From positions 1 to 64,000 of the forward strand of contig NZ_AOIA01000116.1 in the NCBI RefSeq assembly GCF_000337695.1: a DNA stretch of 64,000 nucleotides, given 5' to 3'. The translations under genes and the position numbers were made by a program. This document shows positions 1-8,700 of the stretch, piece by piece; position 1 is the first letter of the stretch; every line of letters starts with the position of its first letter. Below the pieces are notes generated by a model. It made no database searches. It had not been told where the DNA came from and saw only the letters and a list, made by a program, of their open reading frames with translations. The DNA is from Natronococcus jeotgali DSM 18795 (lineage in GTDB: Archaea > Halobacteriota > Halobacteria > Halobacteriales > Natrialbaceae).

Positions 1-294
1 CCGCCACTCCTCGCGCGGAACGGGTTCGCCGACGATCGCCGCGACGCCCCGGTGGTACCCCTCCCGGGCGGCCCGGAACTCGGTGCCCTCTCGCTCGCGG
101 AAGTAGTCGCCGACGGTCGCCCGCCAGGTCTCGAGGGCGTCCTCGGGGGTCGCGTCGACGTCGCGGCGCTCGAGCAGGTCCGCGACGAAGGCGGCGTGGG
201 CGGCCCGGACCGACTCGAGATCGAGGACGACCCCGCCGATGTCCCAGAAGACTGCTTCCCACTCGCGATCGGCCGCAGCGTCGTTTCCCGTCAT
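1..294 (-). CDS. HAD-superfamily hydrolase (partial, N-terminal part)
   Basis: This gene runs off the left edge, so only the first 98 codons are present. The ATG start (complement of 292-294) is followed at about residue 15 by FWDIGGVVLD, which matches HAD motif I (hhhDxGGV/T) with the nucleophilic Asp. The following helical, Arg/Glu-rich stretch fits the start of a cap domain. HAD proteins of this type are phosphatases or dehalogenases; substrate cannot be told from this fragment. It is divergent from the SDR gene, with a roughly 160-bp shared promoter region. Confidence 0.8.
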   Translation of the reverse strand, partial: MTGNDAAADREWEAVFWDIGGVVLDLESVRAAHAAFVADLLERRDVDATPEDALETWRATVGDYFREREGTEFRAAREGYHRGVAAIVGEPVPREEWR

Positions 295-383
295 CGGTCG
301 CCGCGAGAACGGGGCGGCCGTCCTCGCAGTTCGGACTCGTCGATCCGGGCGGTCGTCCCTCCCGCGACGCGATCCGCACCCAC

Positions 384-390
384 ATTTATT
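384..390 (+). promoter_or_regulatory. Probable TATA box of the SDR / LLM oxidoreductase pair
   Basis: An AT-rich block (tttatta) stands out from the GC-rich surroundings about 70 bp upstream of the ATG at 457. If used, it would give a leader of about 40 nt. No other TATA-like element lies nearer the start. Confidence 0.4.
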
Positions 391-456
391 AACAGTGTCT
401 CCATATCAGGTACTGTTGCTAACAATGGTAATAGATTCTCCGGCGGGTGGTTGCCG

Positions 457-1233
457 ATGAGCACGGACCAGTTCGGCGTCGACGGGGACGTCGCGATCGT
501 TACGGGCGCCTCGAGCGGGATCGGCGCGGCGATCGCGAAGGGCTTTGCCGACGACGGGGTCGACGTGGTGATCTGCTCGCGCGAGCAGGACAACGTCGAT
601 CCCGTGGCCGAGGAGATCGAGGAGAGCGACCGCCCGGGGGAGGCCCTGCCCGTCGAGTGCGACGTCACCGACCGCGAGGCCGTCGACGCGATGGTCGAAG
701 CGACCGTCGAGGAGTTCGGCGGGCTCGACGTGCTCGTCAACAACGCGGGCGCCTCGTTCATGGCGAACTTCGACGACATCTCGGAGAACGGCTGGAAGAC
801 GATCGTCGACATCAACGCTCACGGCACCTACCACTGCACGCAGGCCGCAGCGAAACACCTCAAAGCGGGCGGCGGGATCGTGATCAACCTCGCCAGCGTC
901 GCGGGCCAGACCGGCTCGCCGTACATGAGTCACTACGGCGCCGCGAAGGCCGCGGTGGTCAACCTGACGACGACGCTGTCCTACGAGTGGGCCTCGGAGG
1001 GTGTGCGGGTCAACTGCATCGCGCCCGGGTTCGTCGCGACGGAGGGCGTCGAGAGCCAGATGGGGATCTCGGCCGACGAGGTCGACCGCACCGAGGTCGA
1101 ACGCCGGATGGGGACCGTCGACGAGATCGCCGACCTCGCGCAGTTCCTCGCGAGCCCCGCCTCCTCGTACGTCGTCGGCGAGACGATCACCGCGCAGGGA
1201 GTGCCCCGCATCGAGGAGTCGCCCGACGTATGA
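457..1233 (+). CDS. SDR-family NAD(P)-dependent oxidoreductase (FabG-like)
   Basis: The 258-aa product is a classical short-chain dehydrogenase. TGASSGIG (residues 16-23) is the cofactor-binding glycine motif, NNAG follows near residue 93, and the catalytic Ser and YxxxK are in INLASVAG and HYGAAK. Length is normal for the family. The start is the ATG at 457, because upstream in-frame sequence has no coding bias and would add an unusual 135-residue extension. The stop overlaps the next start as ATGA, so the two genes are translationally coupled. The substrate is unknown. Confidence 0.9.
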   Translation: MSTDQFGVDGDVAIVTGASSGIGAAIAKGFADDGVDVVICSREQDNVDPVAEEIEESDRPGEALPVECDVTDREAVDAMVEATVEEFGGLDVLVNNAGASFMANFDDISENGWKTIVDINAHGTYHCTQAAAKHLKAGGGIVINLASVAGQTGSPYMSHYGAAKAAVVNLTTTLSYEWASEGVRVNCIAPGFVATEGVESQMGISADEVDRTEVERRMGTVDEIADLAQFLASPASSYVVGETITAQGVPRIEESPDV

Positions 1234-2237
1234 CCGACCGGGACGTTCACTTGCCCGTCGCGGCCCAGCCGAGCGTCGACTCGCTGGCCGACTACGCCGG
1301 ACGGGCCGAGGACGGCGGGTACGACTGCGTCTGGCTGCCCGAAACGTGGGGTCGGGACGCGGTGACGGTCCTGACGGCGATCGCCGAACGAACGGACGCG
1401 GTCGATCTCGGCACCAGCATCGTCAACGCCTACTCCCGCTCGCCCGCCCTGCTGGGCCAGACCGCCGCGACCCTCCAGGAGGCCAGCGAGGGTCGGTTCC
1501 GGCTCGGGATCGGTCCCAGCGGCCCCGTCGTGATCGAGAACTGGCACGGCCTCGAGTACGGCAACCCGCTCCGGCGGACCCGCGAGACCGTCGAGATCGT
1601 CCGGCAGGTGCTGTCGGGCGAGCCCGTCGACTACGACGGCGACGAGTTCTCGCTGTCCGGTTTCCGGCTCCGCTGCGAGGCGCCCGATCCCGCTCCACCC
1701 GTCGAGGTAACCGGGATGGGACCGAAGGCCGTCGAACTCGCGGGGCGGTTCGCCGACGGCTGGCACGCGATCATGCTCGCCCCCGACGGCGTCCGCGATC
1801 GGCTCGCGGACCTCGAGCGCGGGGCCGAACTGGGCGAGCGCGACCCCGAGGACGTCGCGGTCACCGTCGGCGTCACCTGCTGCGCTCTCGAGGACGCAGA
1901 TCGCGCCCGCGAACTCGCCCGCCAGCACGTCGCCTTCTACGTCGGCGGGATGGGCACGTTCTACCGGGACGCTCTCGAGCGCCAGGGCTACGACGAGGCC
2001 GAAACGATCCACGACGCCTGGCAGGCGGGCGATCGGGAACGCGCGCTCGGGGCGGTCTCCGAGGAGTTGCTCGACGACCTCTGTGCCGTCGGCGATCCCG
2101 AAACCGCCCGCGAGCGACTCGAGCGCTTCGAGGCCGTCGACGGGATCGACGCCGTCGCGGTCAGCTTCCCGCGCGGTGCCGACGAAAGCGAGATCGAGGC
2201 GACGATGGACGCGCTTGCGCCCGACTCGAGGGAGTGA
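1230..2237 (+). CDS. LLM-class F420-dependent oxidoreductase
   Basis: The 335-aa product resembles luciferase-like monooxygenase / F420-dependent reductases (methylene-H4MPT reductase-like TIM barrels). Seen features are an N-terminal strand and helix with YDCVWLPET, a middle GRFRLGIGPSGP segment and VTGMGPKAVELAGRFADGW, which are typical of the family. The ATG overlaps the SDR stop (ATGA), so the two oxidoreductases form an operon. Haloarchaea use F420, so a hydride-transfer role on a shared pathway is a reasonable inference; the substrate is not visible. Confidence 0.85.
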   Translation: MTDRDVHLPVAAQPSVDSLADYAGRAEDGGYDCVWLPETWGRDAVTVLTAIAERTDAVDLGTSIVNAYSRSPALLGQTAATLQEASEGRFRLGIGPSGPVVIENWHGLEYGNPLRRTRETVEIVRQVLSGEPVDYDGDEFSLSGFRLRCEAPDPAPPVEVTGMGPKAVELAGRFADGWHAIMLAPDGVRDRLADLERGAELGERDPEDVAVTVGVTCCALEDADRARELARQHVAFYVGGMGTFYRDALERQGYDEAETIHDAWQAGDRERALGAVSEELLDDLCAVGDPETARERLERFEAVDGIDAVAVSFPRGADESEIEATMDALAPDSRE

Positions 2238-2294
2238 GGTCTCGAGCACGGTCGGGACTCGAAGGTCGCTCGAATCGGACGTTACGGGCGCGCG

Positions 2295-3269
2295 CTACGA
2301 TCTCGTCGGCCACCAGTCCCGATCGGCGATCCCCGTGTGGATCTGTGCGATCAGTCCCAGCAGCGGTAACTCGAGCAGCGGCCCGATGACAAGCGCCAGC
2401 GGGATCAGCGGCTCGTGGGGGAAGGCGACGACGGCGATCGCCAGCGCCGTCGGCGAGTTCCGCGAGAGGATCGTGTTGTTGAAACAGACCATCTCGCCGT
2501 AGGAAAACGAGAGGATGCGGCCGATCCCGAACCCGATCGCGAGGTTGAGCGCGTAGAAGGCGATCACGGGAACGGCCAGCAGCGCGAGCAGTCCCGGGTT
2601 CTCGAGGACCGCCTGGCCCTGCGAGGCGAACATCGCGCCGATGGCGAGGCTCAGGAAGACGATCTGGGTCGGGCCGAGTTTCGGCAGGAACGTCCGGTTG
2701 AACCACCGGTCGCCCCGCCAGCGGACCAGTCCCTTCCGGGCGATGCCGGCGAGGACGAGCGGGACGACCGACACGAGGGCGACGCTCTCGAGCAGCAACG
2801 CGAGCGGCAGCTCGACGAGTTCGCCCGCGAAGACGTAGAGGTAGACGGGCAGGAGGACGAGCTGTAACACGAGGTTGTACGGCAGGATCGACGTCGCCAG
2901 CGGGACGTCGCCGTCGGCGATGTCGGTGAAGATCAGGTACCAGTCGGTACACGGCGTCACCATAAGCATGAGCAGTCCGACCCACAGCGCGGGGTGGTCC
3001 CGGAGGAAGACGGCGCCGAGCCCGACGGCCAGCAGCGGGTTCCAGACGAAGTTCACGAGGAGACTCGAGCCGGCGACCCGACGGTTACCGAACGCAGACC
3101 GGAGCTTCGAGAGGGGCGTCCCGGCGAACGCGCCGAACAGCATCACCATCAGGAAGGGGAGGATGAGCGCGTCGGCGACGGCGGGAGCGCCCTCGAGCTG
3201 GCCCAGCGCGAGCCCGACGACGATCGCCGCGAGGACGAAGACCGACTGGTACCTCTCGAAGGCGTCCAC
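2295..3269 (-). CDS. ACR3-like arsenic efflux / bile acid:sodium symporter family protein
   Basis: The 324-aa product is an integral membrane protein with about ten hydrophobic segments. The pattern VTPCTDWY in a mid-protein segment resembles the conserved Pro-Cys region of ACR3/BASS transporters, and the C-terminal half has the FNNT/SRNSPTALA helix-break motif of the same superfamily. A GTG start at 3267-3269 is chosen because upstream sequence loses coding character. No arsR or arsenate reductase gene is beside it, so arsenite efflux is family inference, not shown by context. It is convergent with the LLM gene. Confidence 0.75.
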   Translation of the reverse strand: MDAFERYQSVFVLAAIVVGLALGQLEGAPAVADALILPFLMVMLFGAFAGTPLSKLRSAFGNRRVAGSSLLVNFVWNPLLAVGLGAVFLRDHPALWVGLLMLMVTPCTDWYLIFTDIADGDVPLATSILPYNLVLQLVLLPVYLYVFAGELVELPLALLLESVALVSVVPLVLAGIARKGLVRWRGDRWFNRTFLPKLGPTQIVFLSLAIGAMFASQGQAVLENPGLLALLAVPVIAFYALNLAIGFGIGRILSFSYGEMVCFNNTILSRNSPTALAIAVVAFPHEPLIPLALVIGPLLELPLLGLIAQIHTGIADRDWWPTRS

Positions 3270-3395
3270 GGTGTGCCGTCTAGCGGGAACGGCGGAATAG
3301 GGGTTGGGATCGTGGATCGGGTTCGCCGGGAACGCGGCCGACGCCGACACCGTCGTGACGATGGCCGTTCGGCTCCGGCGTTCGTCGTCGGGACG

Positions 3396-3506
3396 GTGAA
3401 GTCCGGATCTGGTCGCTCGAGTCGAACGACGCGCGAGCAGCGCGACGAGATCGAGCGCCGCGTGACGGCGCTGTTCGACGCCCTCGAGAGCGACGGTGAA
3501 CACTAA
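3396..3506 (+). CDS. Possible 36-aa small protein or gene remnant
   Basis: A GTG-initiated frame ends with TAA just before the AIR-synthase gene. Its second half (about TTREQRDEIERRVTALFDAL onward) has strong GC3 bias and predicts an amphipathic helix, while the first codons do not. It may be a genuine small protein or the tail of a decayed gene. No family is recognised. The rest of the 3270-3563 gap shows no other feature. Confidence 0.25.
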   Translation: MKSGSGRSSRTTREQRDEIERRVTALFDALESDGEH

Positions 3507-3563
3507 CCGCGCCCGCGGTCCGCTGTCGACAGCTACAAACCGCCGATCCGCACAGTTCGTGGT

Positions 3564-4562
3564 ATGCCCGGAAAGGTACCGCCGGAGGAGCTGCTCGAGC
3601 ACGTGTTCGGTCGCGCCGGAACCGCCGGCGACGACCCGTCGGTGATCCAGGGACCCGCCGACGGCGAGGACGCCGCGGCGATCGCCTGGCCCGAGGGCGA
3701 GGGCACCCTCGTCGTCAGCTCCGATCCGATCTCGCTGGCGGCCTCGCAGGTCGGCCGTCTCGGGGTCCACGTCGCCTGCAACGACGTCGCGGCCTCCGGG
3801 GCCGACCCGCGCTGGCTCACGACCGTCATCCTGCTCCCGAGCGAGGAGTCGCCGCTGGAGGAGATCACCGAGGACGTCGACGCCGCAGCCCGCGAGGTCG
3901 GGGCCTCGATCGTCGGCGGCCACTCGGAGTACGTCGACCAGCTCGAGCGCCCGCTGGTTTCGCTGACCGCGATGGGGGCGACCGACGCCTTCGTCCCGAC
4001 GGGCGGCGCCGAGCCCGGCGACCGCGTCGTTCTCACCAAGGCCGCGGGGATCGAGGGGACGGCCATCCTCGCGGCCGACTTCGGCGACGAGCTAGGGGTC
4101 GACGCCGCCGTCCGCGAGCGCGCCGCGGAGTTCCTCGAAGAGATCAGCGTCGTCCCCGACGGGCGCGTGCTCCGGGAGTACGCGACCGCGATGCACGACC
4201 CCACCGAGGGCGGCGTCGCCGCGGGACTGCTTGAGCTCGCCCGCGCCTCCGGCGTTCGGATCGCGGTCGATCGCGACGCGGTGCCGATCCGTCCGGAGAC
4301 GGAGACGCTCTGCGGGGCCGCGGACGTCGACCCGCTGCGAATCTTCGGCTCCGGCGCCCTGCTCGCGACCGTCCCCGACGACGCCGTCGACGACTGCCTG
4401 GCGGGCCTCGAGTCGGCCGGGATCGAGGCCGCGGCGATCGGAACCGTCGACGAGCCCGCCGACTCGAGCGGGTTCGCCCTCGAGCTCGACGGCGAGACGA
4501 TCGCGGATCCGATCCGGGACGACCTCTACCCGCTGTGGGAAGCCGCCGACGCGGCCGACTGA
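3564..4562 (+). CDS. AIR synthase-family protein (HypE/PurM-like)
   Basis: The 332-aa product has the two-domain AIR synthase fold seen in PurM, ThiL, SelD and HypE. The N-terminal ATP-binding half contains a VSSDPIS motif and LGVHVACNDVAASGADPRW, and the C-terminal half contains MHDPTEGGVAAGLLELA, the hallmark DPTxGG of the HypE/PurM superfamily. No hydrogenase or purine genes are adjacent, so the true reaction is unclear; databases often call such haloarchaeal proteins hydrogenase-expression protein by similarity. The ATG lies just after a short leader. Confidence 0.8.
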   Translation: MPGKVPPEELLEHVFGRAGTAGDDPSVIQGPADGEDAAAIAWPEGEGTLVVSSDPISLAASQVGRLGVHVACNDVAASGADPRWLTTVILLPSEESPLEEITEDVDAAAREVGASIVGGHSEYVDQLERPLVSLTAMGATDAFVPTGGAEPGDRVVLTKAAGIEGTAILAADFGDELGVDAAVRERAAEFLEEISVVPDGRVLREYATAMHDPTEGGVAAGLLELARASGVRIAVDRDAVPIRPETETLCGAADVDPLRIFGSGALLATVPDDAVDDCLAGLESAGIEAAAIGTVDEPADSSGFALELDGETIADPIRDDLYPLWEAADAAD

Positions 4563-4596
4563 GGGCTTTGCTGACCGGGTAAATCCGTCCGGATCC

Positions 4597-4815
4597 CTAC
4601 TCGCCGTCCGTTCGATCGTCGAGAAAGAGGCGCGCACCCATCACCGGAATGAACAGGAAAAACAGCAACAGGACGGTCCCCGAGAGGATCGAGACGGCGA
4701 ACCGCGGGGTGAGCCGGGGCGACAGCGTCCAGCTCGCGATCAGGGTGCCGCCGATCACCGAGACGACGGTGAGCGCGAGCAGATCCGTGATCTTCACCGG
4801 GAGCTCCTCGGACAT
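4597..4815 (-). CDS. Small two-TM membrane protein, unknown function
   Basis: The 72-aa product has two hydrophobic helices (about residues 8-30 and 38-62) separated by a short basic loop and ends in an acidic/charged tail. The start is taken as the ATG at 4815, which begins MSEELP; an in-frame ATG eight codons upstream gives an Arg-rich extension and is less likely. It is downstream of and co-oriented with the Dna2-like gene by about 40 bp reading leftwards, so the two may be co-transcribed. No family is recognised. Confidence 0.65.
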   Translation of the reverse strand: MSEELPVKITDLLALTVVSVIGGTLIASWTLSPRLTPRFAVSILSGTVLLLFFLFIPVMGARLFLDDRTDGE

Positions 4816-4855
4816 ACCCGGCCGTACGGATCGAGGCACATAATCCTGCTCGGTT

Positions 4856-7630
4856 TCAGGTTCGCGCCCACTCGAGCATCCGCCCGTACACCGGATCGGC
4901 CGACAGCGCTCGGCTGTCGCCGACGAGCACCAGCGCGCGCTTCGGACGGGTGAGCGCGACGTTGATCCGGCGGTAGTCCTCGAAGATCGGCCCCTCGAGC
5001 GTTCCCGTCGCGGTAAAGGAGACGACGATGACCTCCTCGCTCGAGCCCTGGAAGCGATCGACCGTGTCGACGGCGACCTCGGGGGGGACGCGGCTCGAGA
5101 GTTCCGAGACCTGCGCGCGGAACGGGGCGATGACGCCGATGTCGGCTCGATCGACCCCGGCCGCCTCGTAGGCGTCGATCAGCTCGGCGACGCGGGCCGC
5201 CTCCTCGCTGTCGGTGTATCGGGACCCGTCCCCCTCGACGTCGACGAATGCGACGGGATCGCGCAGGTCGGCCGGAAGGGCCTCGCGGGAGACGCCCTCG
5301 AGGTCGTCCAGGGTTCGTCCGGCGACCTCGGGCTCGGCGGGACGCAGGGTCCCGTCGTAGAACTCCCGCGAGGGGAACGCCTGGATGCGCTGGTTCATCC
5401 GGTACTGGCGGTCGAGCATCACGCCCGCGTCGGGGTGGAGGTCGACCAGGCGCTCGAACAGCGACTCGGTGAGCTCGTTCTCCGCGCGCACGACGGGCGG
5501 GAGTTGCTCGTGGTCGCCCACCAGGACGAACCGCTCGGCGAGGTTCGTCGCCGCGAACGTCCCCGGCTCCGTCAGTTGCGCGGCCTCGTCGACCAGGGCG
5601 GCGTCGAACGACTGCTCTTTCATGACGCGGGAGCCACAGGTCGCCGTCGTCGCGGCGACGACCCGCGCGTCCTCGAGTTCGGCCAGTCGCTCGTCGGGAT
5701 CGCCCGCCCGCTCGAGGCGGTAGGGCTCCATGTCCTCGCGGACGCCGCTTTCCGAGCCGACGCGGACGACCCGGTGCTCGTCGATCGCGTCCCCCAACTG
5801 CTCGAGGACGGCCTCGAGGGCGTTGTCGACCGCCCGGTTGGTAAAGGCCGACAGCAGGACCCGCTCGCCGCGCTCGACCATCGCGCGGACGGCGCGGGCG
5901 ATGGTGTGGGTCTTCCCGGTTCCGGGGGGGCCGTGGATCAGGGCGCAGTCCCGCGCGCCGACGGCCTTTCGAACCGCCTCGTCCTGGGCGTCGTTGTTGT
6001 CGACGAAGGTCTCGTCGGGAGCGTCGAACTCGGGGTTCGCCCGGTCGAACAGCACGTCCTTGCGTCGCTCGTCGCCCTTCAGGAGCATGTCGTGTAACGC
6101 GACGAGCAGCCGATCGGTCGTCAGCTCCGAGGGGTAGACGTCCAGCCGGGTAACCGCGACGGGTTCGTCGGCGGTGAGGACGACCCCGTCCTCGTCTAAC
6201 CGTTCGATCCGCGCGAGCTCCGACTGGCCGCGAACCGGGTGGCCGTCGCTCGCGAGGACGAGATCCCCCTCCCGGAGCTTCGAGCTCGCCCCGCCCGTTC
6301 GGCGGGCCCGAAGCTCCCACCGGCCCGCCTCGAGCTCGCGTCGCTCGACGAACTCGAGGTCGATCAGCGCGCGGTCGTCGTCGGCCCGTTCCTGCGCGTC
6401 CTGCTCCCAGAGCTTGGCGTACTCGCGGTGGACCTCCCGGCGCTCGGCCTCGATCGCTCCGGAGAACCGCTCGAAGTACTCGCGCTCCTCCGCGGGGAGG
6501 GGCTGGCCGATCTGGCCGGCCTTCGACTCCTGGTCGAGCCGCCCCGAGACGACCATGCAGGTGTCCTGCTCGAAGCAGTACTCGCACGTGGCGTTGCCCT
6601 CGTAGCCCGTCGGCACGTCGCCCGCGACCTCCGCCGCAGCGATCTCGTTGCGCAATCGAACGACGTACTTCAGCAGGCCGTCGCCCATCGAGAACTCCTT
6701 GGCGGGGGTGAGGTCGCCGGTCTCCTCGTTGCGATCCAGCGCCGAGTTCTTGGTGTACAGCAGCGTCCCGGTGTCGACGCTCCCGCCGTGTTCCTCGAGC
6801 AACAGGGCGTAGCAGGCGGCCTGGACCTTGTCCTTGAATCGGGGCTCCTTCTTCAGGTTCTTCCCCGTCTTGAGCTCGACGGGCGCGCCCCGCCGGATCG
6901 CGTCGGCTCGCCCGCGGATGCCGAAGGTCTCGCTGATCAACAGCTGTTCGGATCGCCAGCTGCTCTCCGCGGGCGAGAACGCCCGCTCCGAGTTGCCGGC
7001 GGCAGGAGCCGCCCTATCCTCTTCCGTGAGCCGACCCTGCTCGAGCCAGCCCTCGATCGCTTTCGCGTTCTGCCTGACGTCCTCGGCGACCGACTCCGGG
7101 TCCTCTCCGAGCAGGCCGAGCTGGAGCCCCCGTTCCTCGACCCGGGCGTCGATCGACTCCTCGAGCTCCCGGCCCCGGAGGAGGTCGCCGAACACCTCGT
7201 GGACCAGCGTCCCCTTCACGACGGGGTAGTTCAGCGGCACCCCCGAGAGCTTGTTGAGGTAGTACAGCCGCGGACACTCCGTCCAGTTTCGGATCGCGGT
7301 TACGTTCACGAGGAAGCTCGGCTCGACGACGACGTAGGACTCTCCCGTCGTCTTGTAGCGCGTTTCGCCCCGGTAGTCGTCGGTTTCCGCGTCGGTAACG
7401 AGCAGTTCCATCCCAGGCTCGAGCAGCTCGGCCGACTCGGTCCACTTGTTCCACAGCGTCACCGTGGTCGGCTCGGGATCCTCGAGCGAGCGCTCGTCGT
7501 GACCCGCGGCGCCGGTTTCGGTCCGAACCAGTTGCACCTCGGCGAGGTCGGTTTCGCCGTAGCTGGTCGATACCGAGCGCACCTCGACCTCGTCGGCGAC
7601 CGTTCCGCGTACGTCCACGCCTGTCGTCAC
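4856..7630 (-). CDS. Dna2-like Fe-S nuclease / superfamily 1 helicase
   Basis: The 924-aa product fuses a RecB/Cas4-type nuclease to an SF1B helicase. Four cysteines (C119, C349, C352, C358) bracket the nuclease and fit the Fe-S pattern of Dna2/AddB; GRADAI and VELKTGK (about 240-256) carry nuclease motifs II and III. The helicase has Walker A GPPGTGKT (567-574), Walker B DEAAQ (681), GDHEQLPP, RQYRMN and the C-terminal VDRFQGSE-type and NVALTRPKRALVLVG motifs. This is expected to resect or process flaps in replication and repair. The start is GTG at 7628-7630. Confidence 0.92.
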   Translation of the reverse strand: MTTGVDVRGTVADEVEVRSVSTSYGETDLAEVQLVRTETGAAGHDERSLEDPEPTTVTLWNKWTESAELLEPGMELLVTDAETDDYRGETRYKTTGESYVVVEPSFLVNVTAIRNWTECPRLYYLNKLSGVPLNYPVVKGTLVHEVFGDLLRGRELEESIDARVEERGLQLGLLGEDPESVAEDVRQNAKAIEGWLEQGRLTEEDRAAPAAGNSERAFSPAESSWRSEQLLISETFGIRGRADAIRRGAPVELKTGKNLKKEPRFKDKVQAACYALLLEEHGGSVDTGTLLYTKNSALDRNEETGDLTPAKEFSMGDGLLKYVVRLRNEIAAAEVAGDVPTGYEGNATCEYCFEQDTCMVVSGRLDQESKAGQIGQPLPAEEREYFERFSGAIEAERREVHREYAKLWEQDAQERADDDRALIDLEFVERRELEAGRWELRARRTGGASSKLREGDLVLASDGHPVRGQSELARIERLDEDGVVLTADEPVAVTRLDVYPSELTTDRLLVALHDMLLKGDERRKDVLFDRANPEFDAPDETFVDNNDAQDEAVRKAVGARDCALIHGPPGTGKTHTIARAVRAMVERGERVLLSAFTNRAVDNALEAVLEQLGDAIDEHRVVRVGSESGVREDMEPYRLERAGDPDERLAELEDARVVAATTATCGSRVMKEQSFDAALVDEAAQLTEPGTFAATNLAERFVLVGDHEQLPPVVRAENELTESLFERLVDLHPDAGVMLDRQYRMNQRIQAFPSREFYDGTLRPAEPEVAGRTLDDLEGVSREALPADLRDPVAFVDVEGDGSRYTDSEEAARVAELIDAYEAAGVDRADIGVIAPFRAQVSELSSRVPPEVAVDTVDRFQGSSEEVIVVSFTATGTLEGPIFEDYRRINVALTRPKRALVLVGDSRALSADPVYGRMLEWART

Positions 7631-7699
7631 GGTCGAGGCGTCAAAAACGGTATCGATCGCGCCGCGAGGGGGGGCCCGCGTCCGCCGGCTCCCTGACGT

Positions 7700-7725
7700 C
7701 CTCCCACGACTGCAGTCGTGGGAGG
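7700..7725. repeat. Perfect 26-bp palindrome
   Basis: Two 13-nt arms, cctcccacgactg and its exact complement, meet without a spacer at 7712/7713. It sits between the start of the Dna2-like gene and the SPW-like gene, where a bidirectional terminator is not expected because the genes diverge. Similar purine/pyrimidine-rich palindromes are known at the ends of haloarchaeal IS200/IS605-type elements and their derivatives, so this may be a scar of one; that origin is inference. Confidence 0.9.
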
Positions 7726-7829
7726 TGGCACTGTTTCTTCGTGTAACGCCGGCTTACTCCCGCGACGTCCGATTCGTCCGCCGTAACGGTCGCGTCCCTT
7801 TTAGACGTTCGGACCGAACCCCGGCCGCC

Positions 7830-8354
7830 GTGAACGACTCCAACGGTGACGACCGTCGACCCGACGCGTCGCCGGAGGACCGTCGCCCCGCTGAGGCCGA
7901 GTCGGGAGCCGGGACCGGAGACCGCGACGGCCGCGGGCGAGATCCCGGGGACGGTTCCGCCCCGATCGCGAGCGAGGAGCGACGGCGTCACACCCCCCTC
8001 ATCAGCGCCGCCGTCGCCGCGATCGGCGCCTGGGTCGCCGTCTCGGCGCTGGTCTACGACTTCGGGGCGGCCGCGCTGTGGAACAACGCCCTCGTCGGGT
8101 CCGTCGTCCTGGTCGCGGGGGCGTACAACTGCTACCGACTGATTAACGGGGTTCCGCTCTCGGTCGGCGTCGCCTCGCTGGTGGCGATCCTCGGGATCTG
8201 GCTGATCGTCGCGCCCGCGCTGTTCGGGATGACCGACGGGTTCTGGAGCACCCTGGTCTCCGGTCTGCTCGTCGCGGGGCTTGCGGGGTACGACGCCTAC
8301 GAGGCTCGAGCGGCCCGTTCGGTCGCGATCGATCGCGGTACCGAAGCGCCGTGA
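7830..8354 (+). CDS. SPW repeat-like membrane protein
   Basis: The 174-aa product has a hydrophilic, disordered, Asp/Arg/Gly-rich N-terminus (residues 1-60) and then four hydrophobic helices. The paired segments ending ALWNNALVG and GFWSTLVSG, each followed by a helix with AGAYNCY or AGLAGYDAY, look like the duplicated two-helix SPW repeat unit. A GTG at 7830 is chosen; an in-frame start at 7725 would be inside the palindrome and give a basic, low-bias extension. Function of the family is unknown. Confidence 0.65.
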   Translation: MNDSNGDDRRPDASPEDRRPAEAESGAGTGDRDGRGRDPGDGSAPIASEERRRHTPLISAAVAAIGAWVAVSALVYDFGAAALWNNALVGSVVLVAGAYNCYRLINGVPLSVGVASLVAILGIWLIVAPALFGMTDGFWSTLVSGLLVAGLAGYDAYEARAARSVAIDRGTEAP

Positions 8355-8585
8355 GCGGCGTTCGCAGTAATCCTCACGCCCGCCTCGAGCGCCTCGGTCC
8401 TCGGGAACGCTCACACCGCCGACGTCGATCGGATGCCGGTTCTGGACCGACCCTCGCCGCGGTCCAACGGGCTGTTTTGGGTCCGCAGGTGCGAACCGAA
8501 CGCCGGCTCGTTTGCTACTCGGTTACGTCGTGCTACCGGGCGGGATGTGGAACGCGCGTTCAGTTTCGCGCTGTTAACTATATCT

Positions 8586-8675
8586 GGTTCATTTCTAGAA
8601 CCTAGTTAAACTGGCACCAGGTATGTGAAACCAATATTGGTTATCGAGTAACTATCTAGTCATAGATCTTTATGT
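8586..8675 (+). promoter_or_regulatory. Promoter region of the aldehyde dehydrogenase operon with three inverted repeats
   Basis: A TATA-like block (ctttatg, 8668-8674) lies about 27-30 bp before the ATG at 8701, so the message is probably leaderless. Upstream are GGTTC-N7-GAACC (8586-8602), CTGG-CA-CCAG (8611-8620) and the perfect 14-bp palindrome AACCAATATTGGTT (8629-8642). Three dyads within 60 bp suggest a dimeric regulator. The rest of the gap from 8355 to 8585 shows nothing else. Confidence 0.55.
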
Positions 8676-8700
8676 ACTGGATGGTGATCGTTCGCACGGA

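Noticed and set aside
3564-4562. Naming the AIR-synthase-family gene hypE
   Set aside because: No hydrogenase or other hyp genes are near, so only the superfamily level is supported.
8351-8605. An 84-codon frame before the aldehyde dehydrogenase
   Set aside because: It has Arg/Ser-rich, non-acidic composition, overlaps the previous stop and runs into the promoter dyads.
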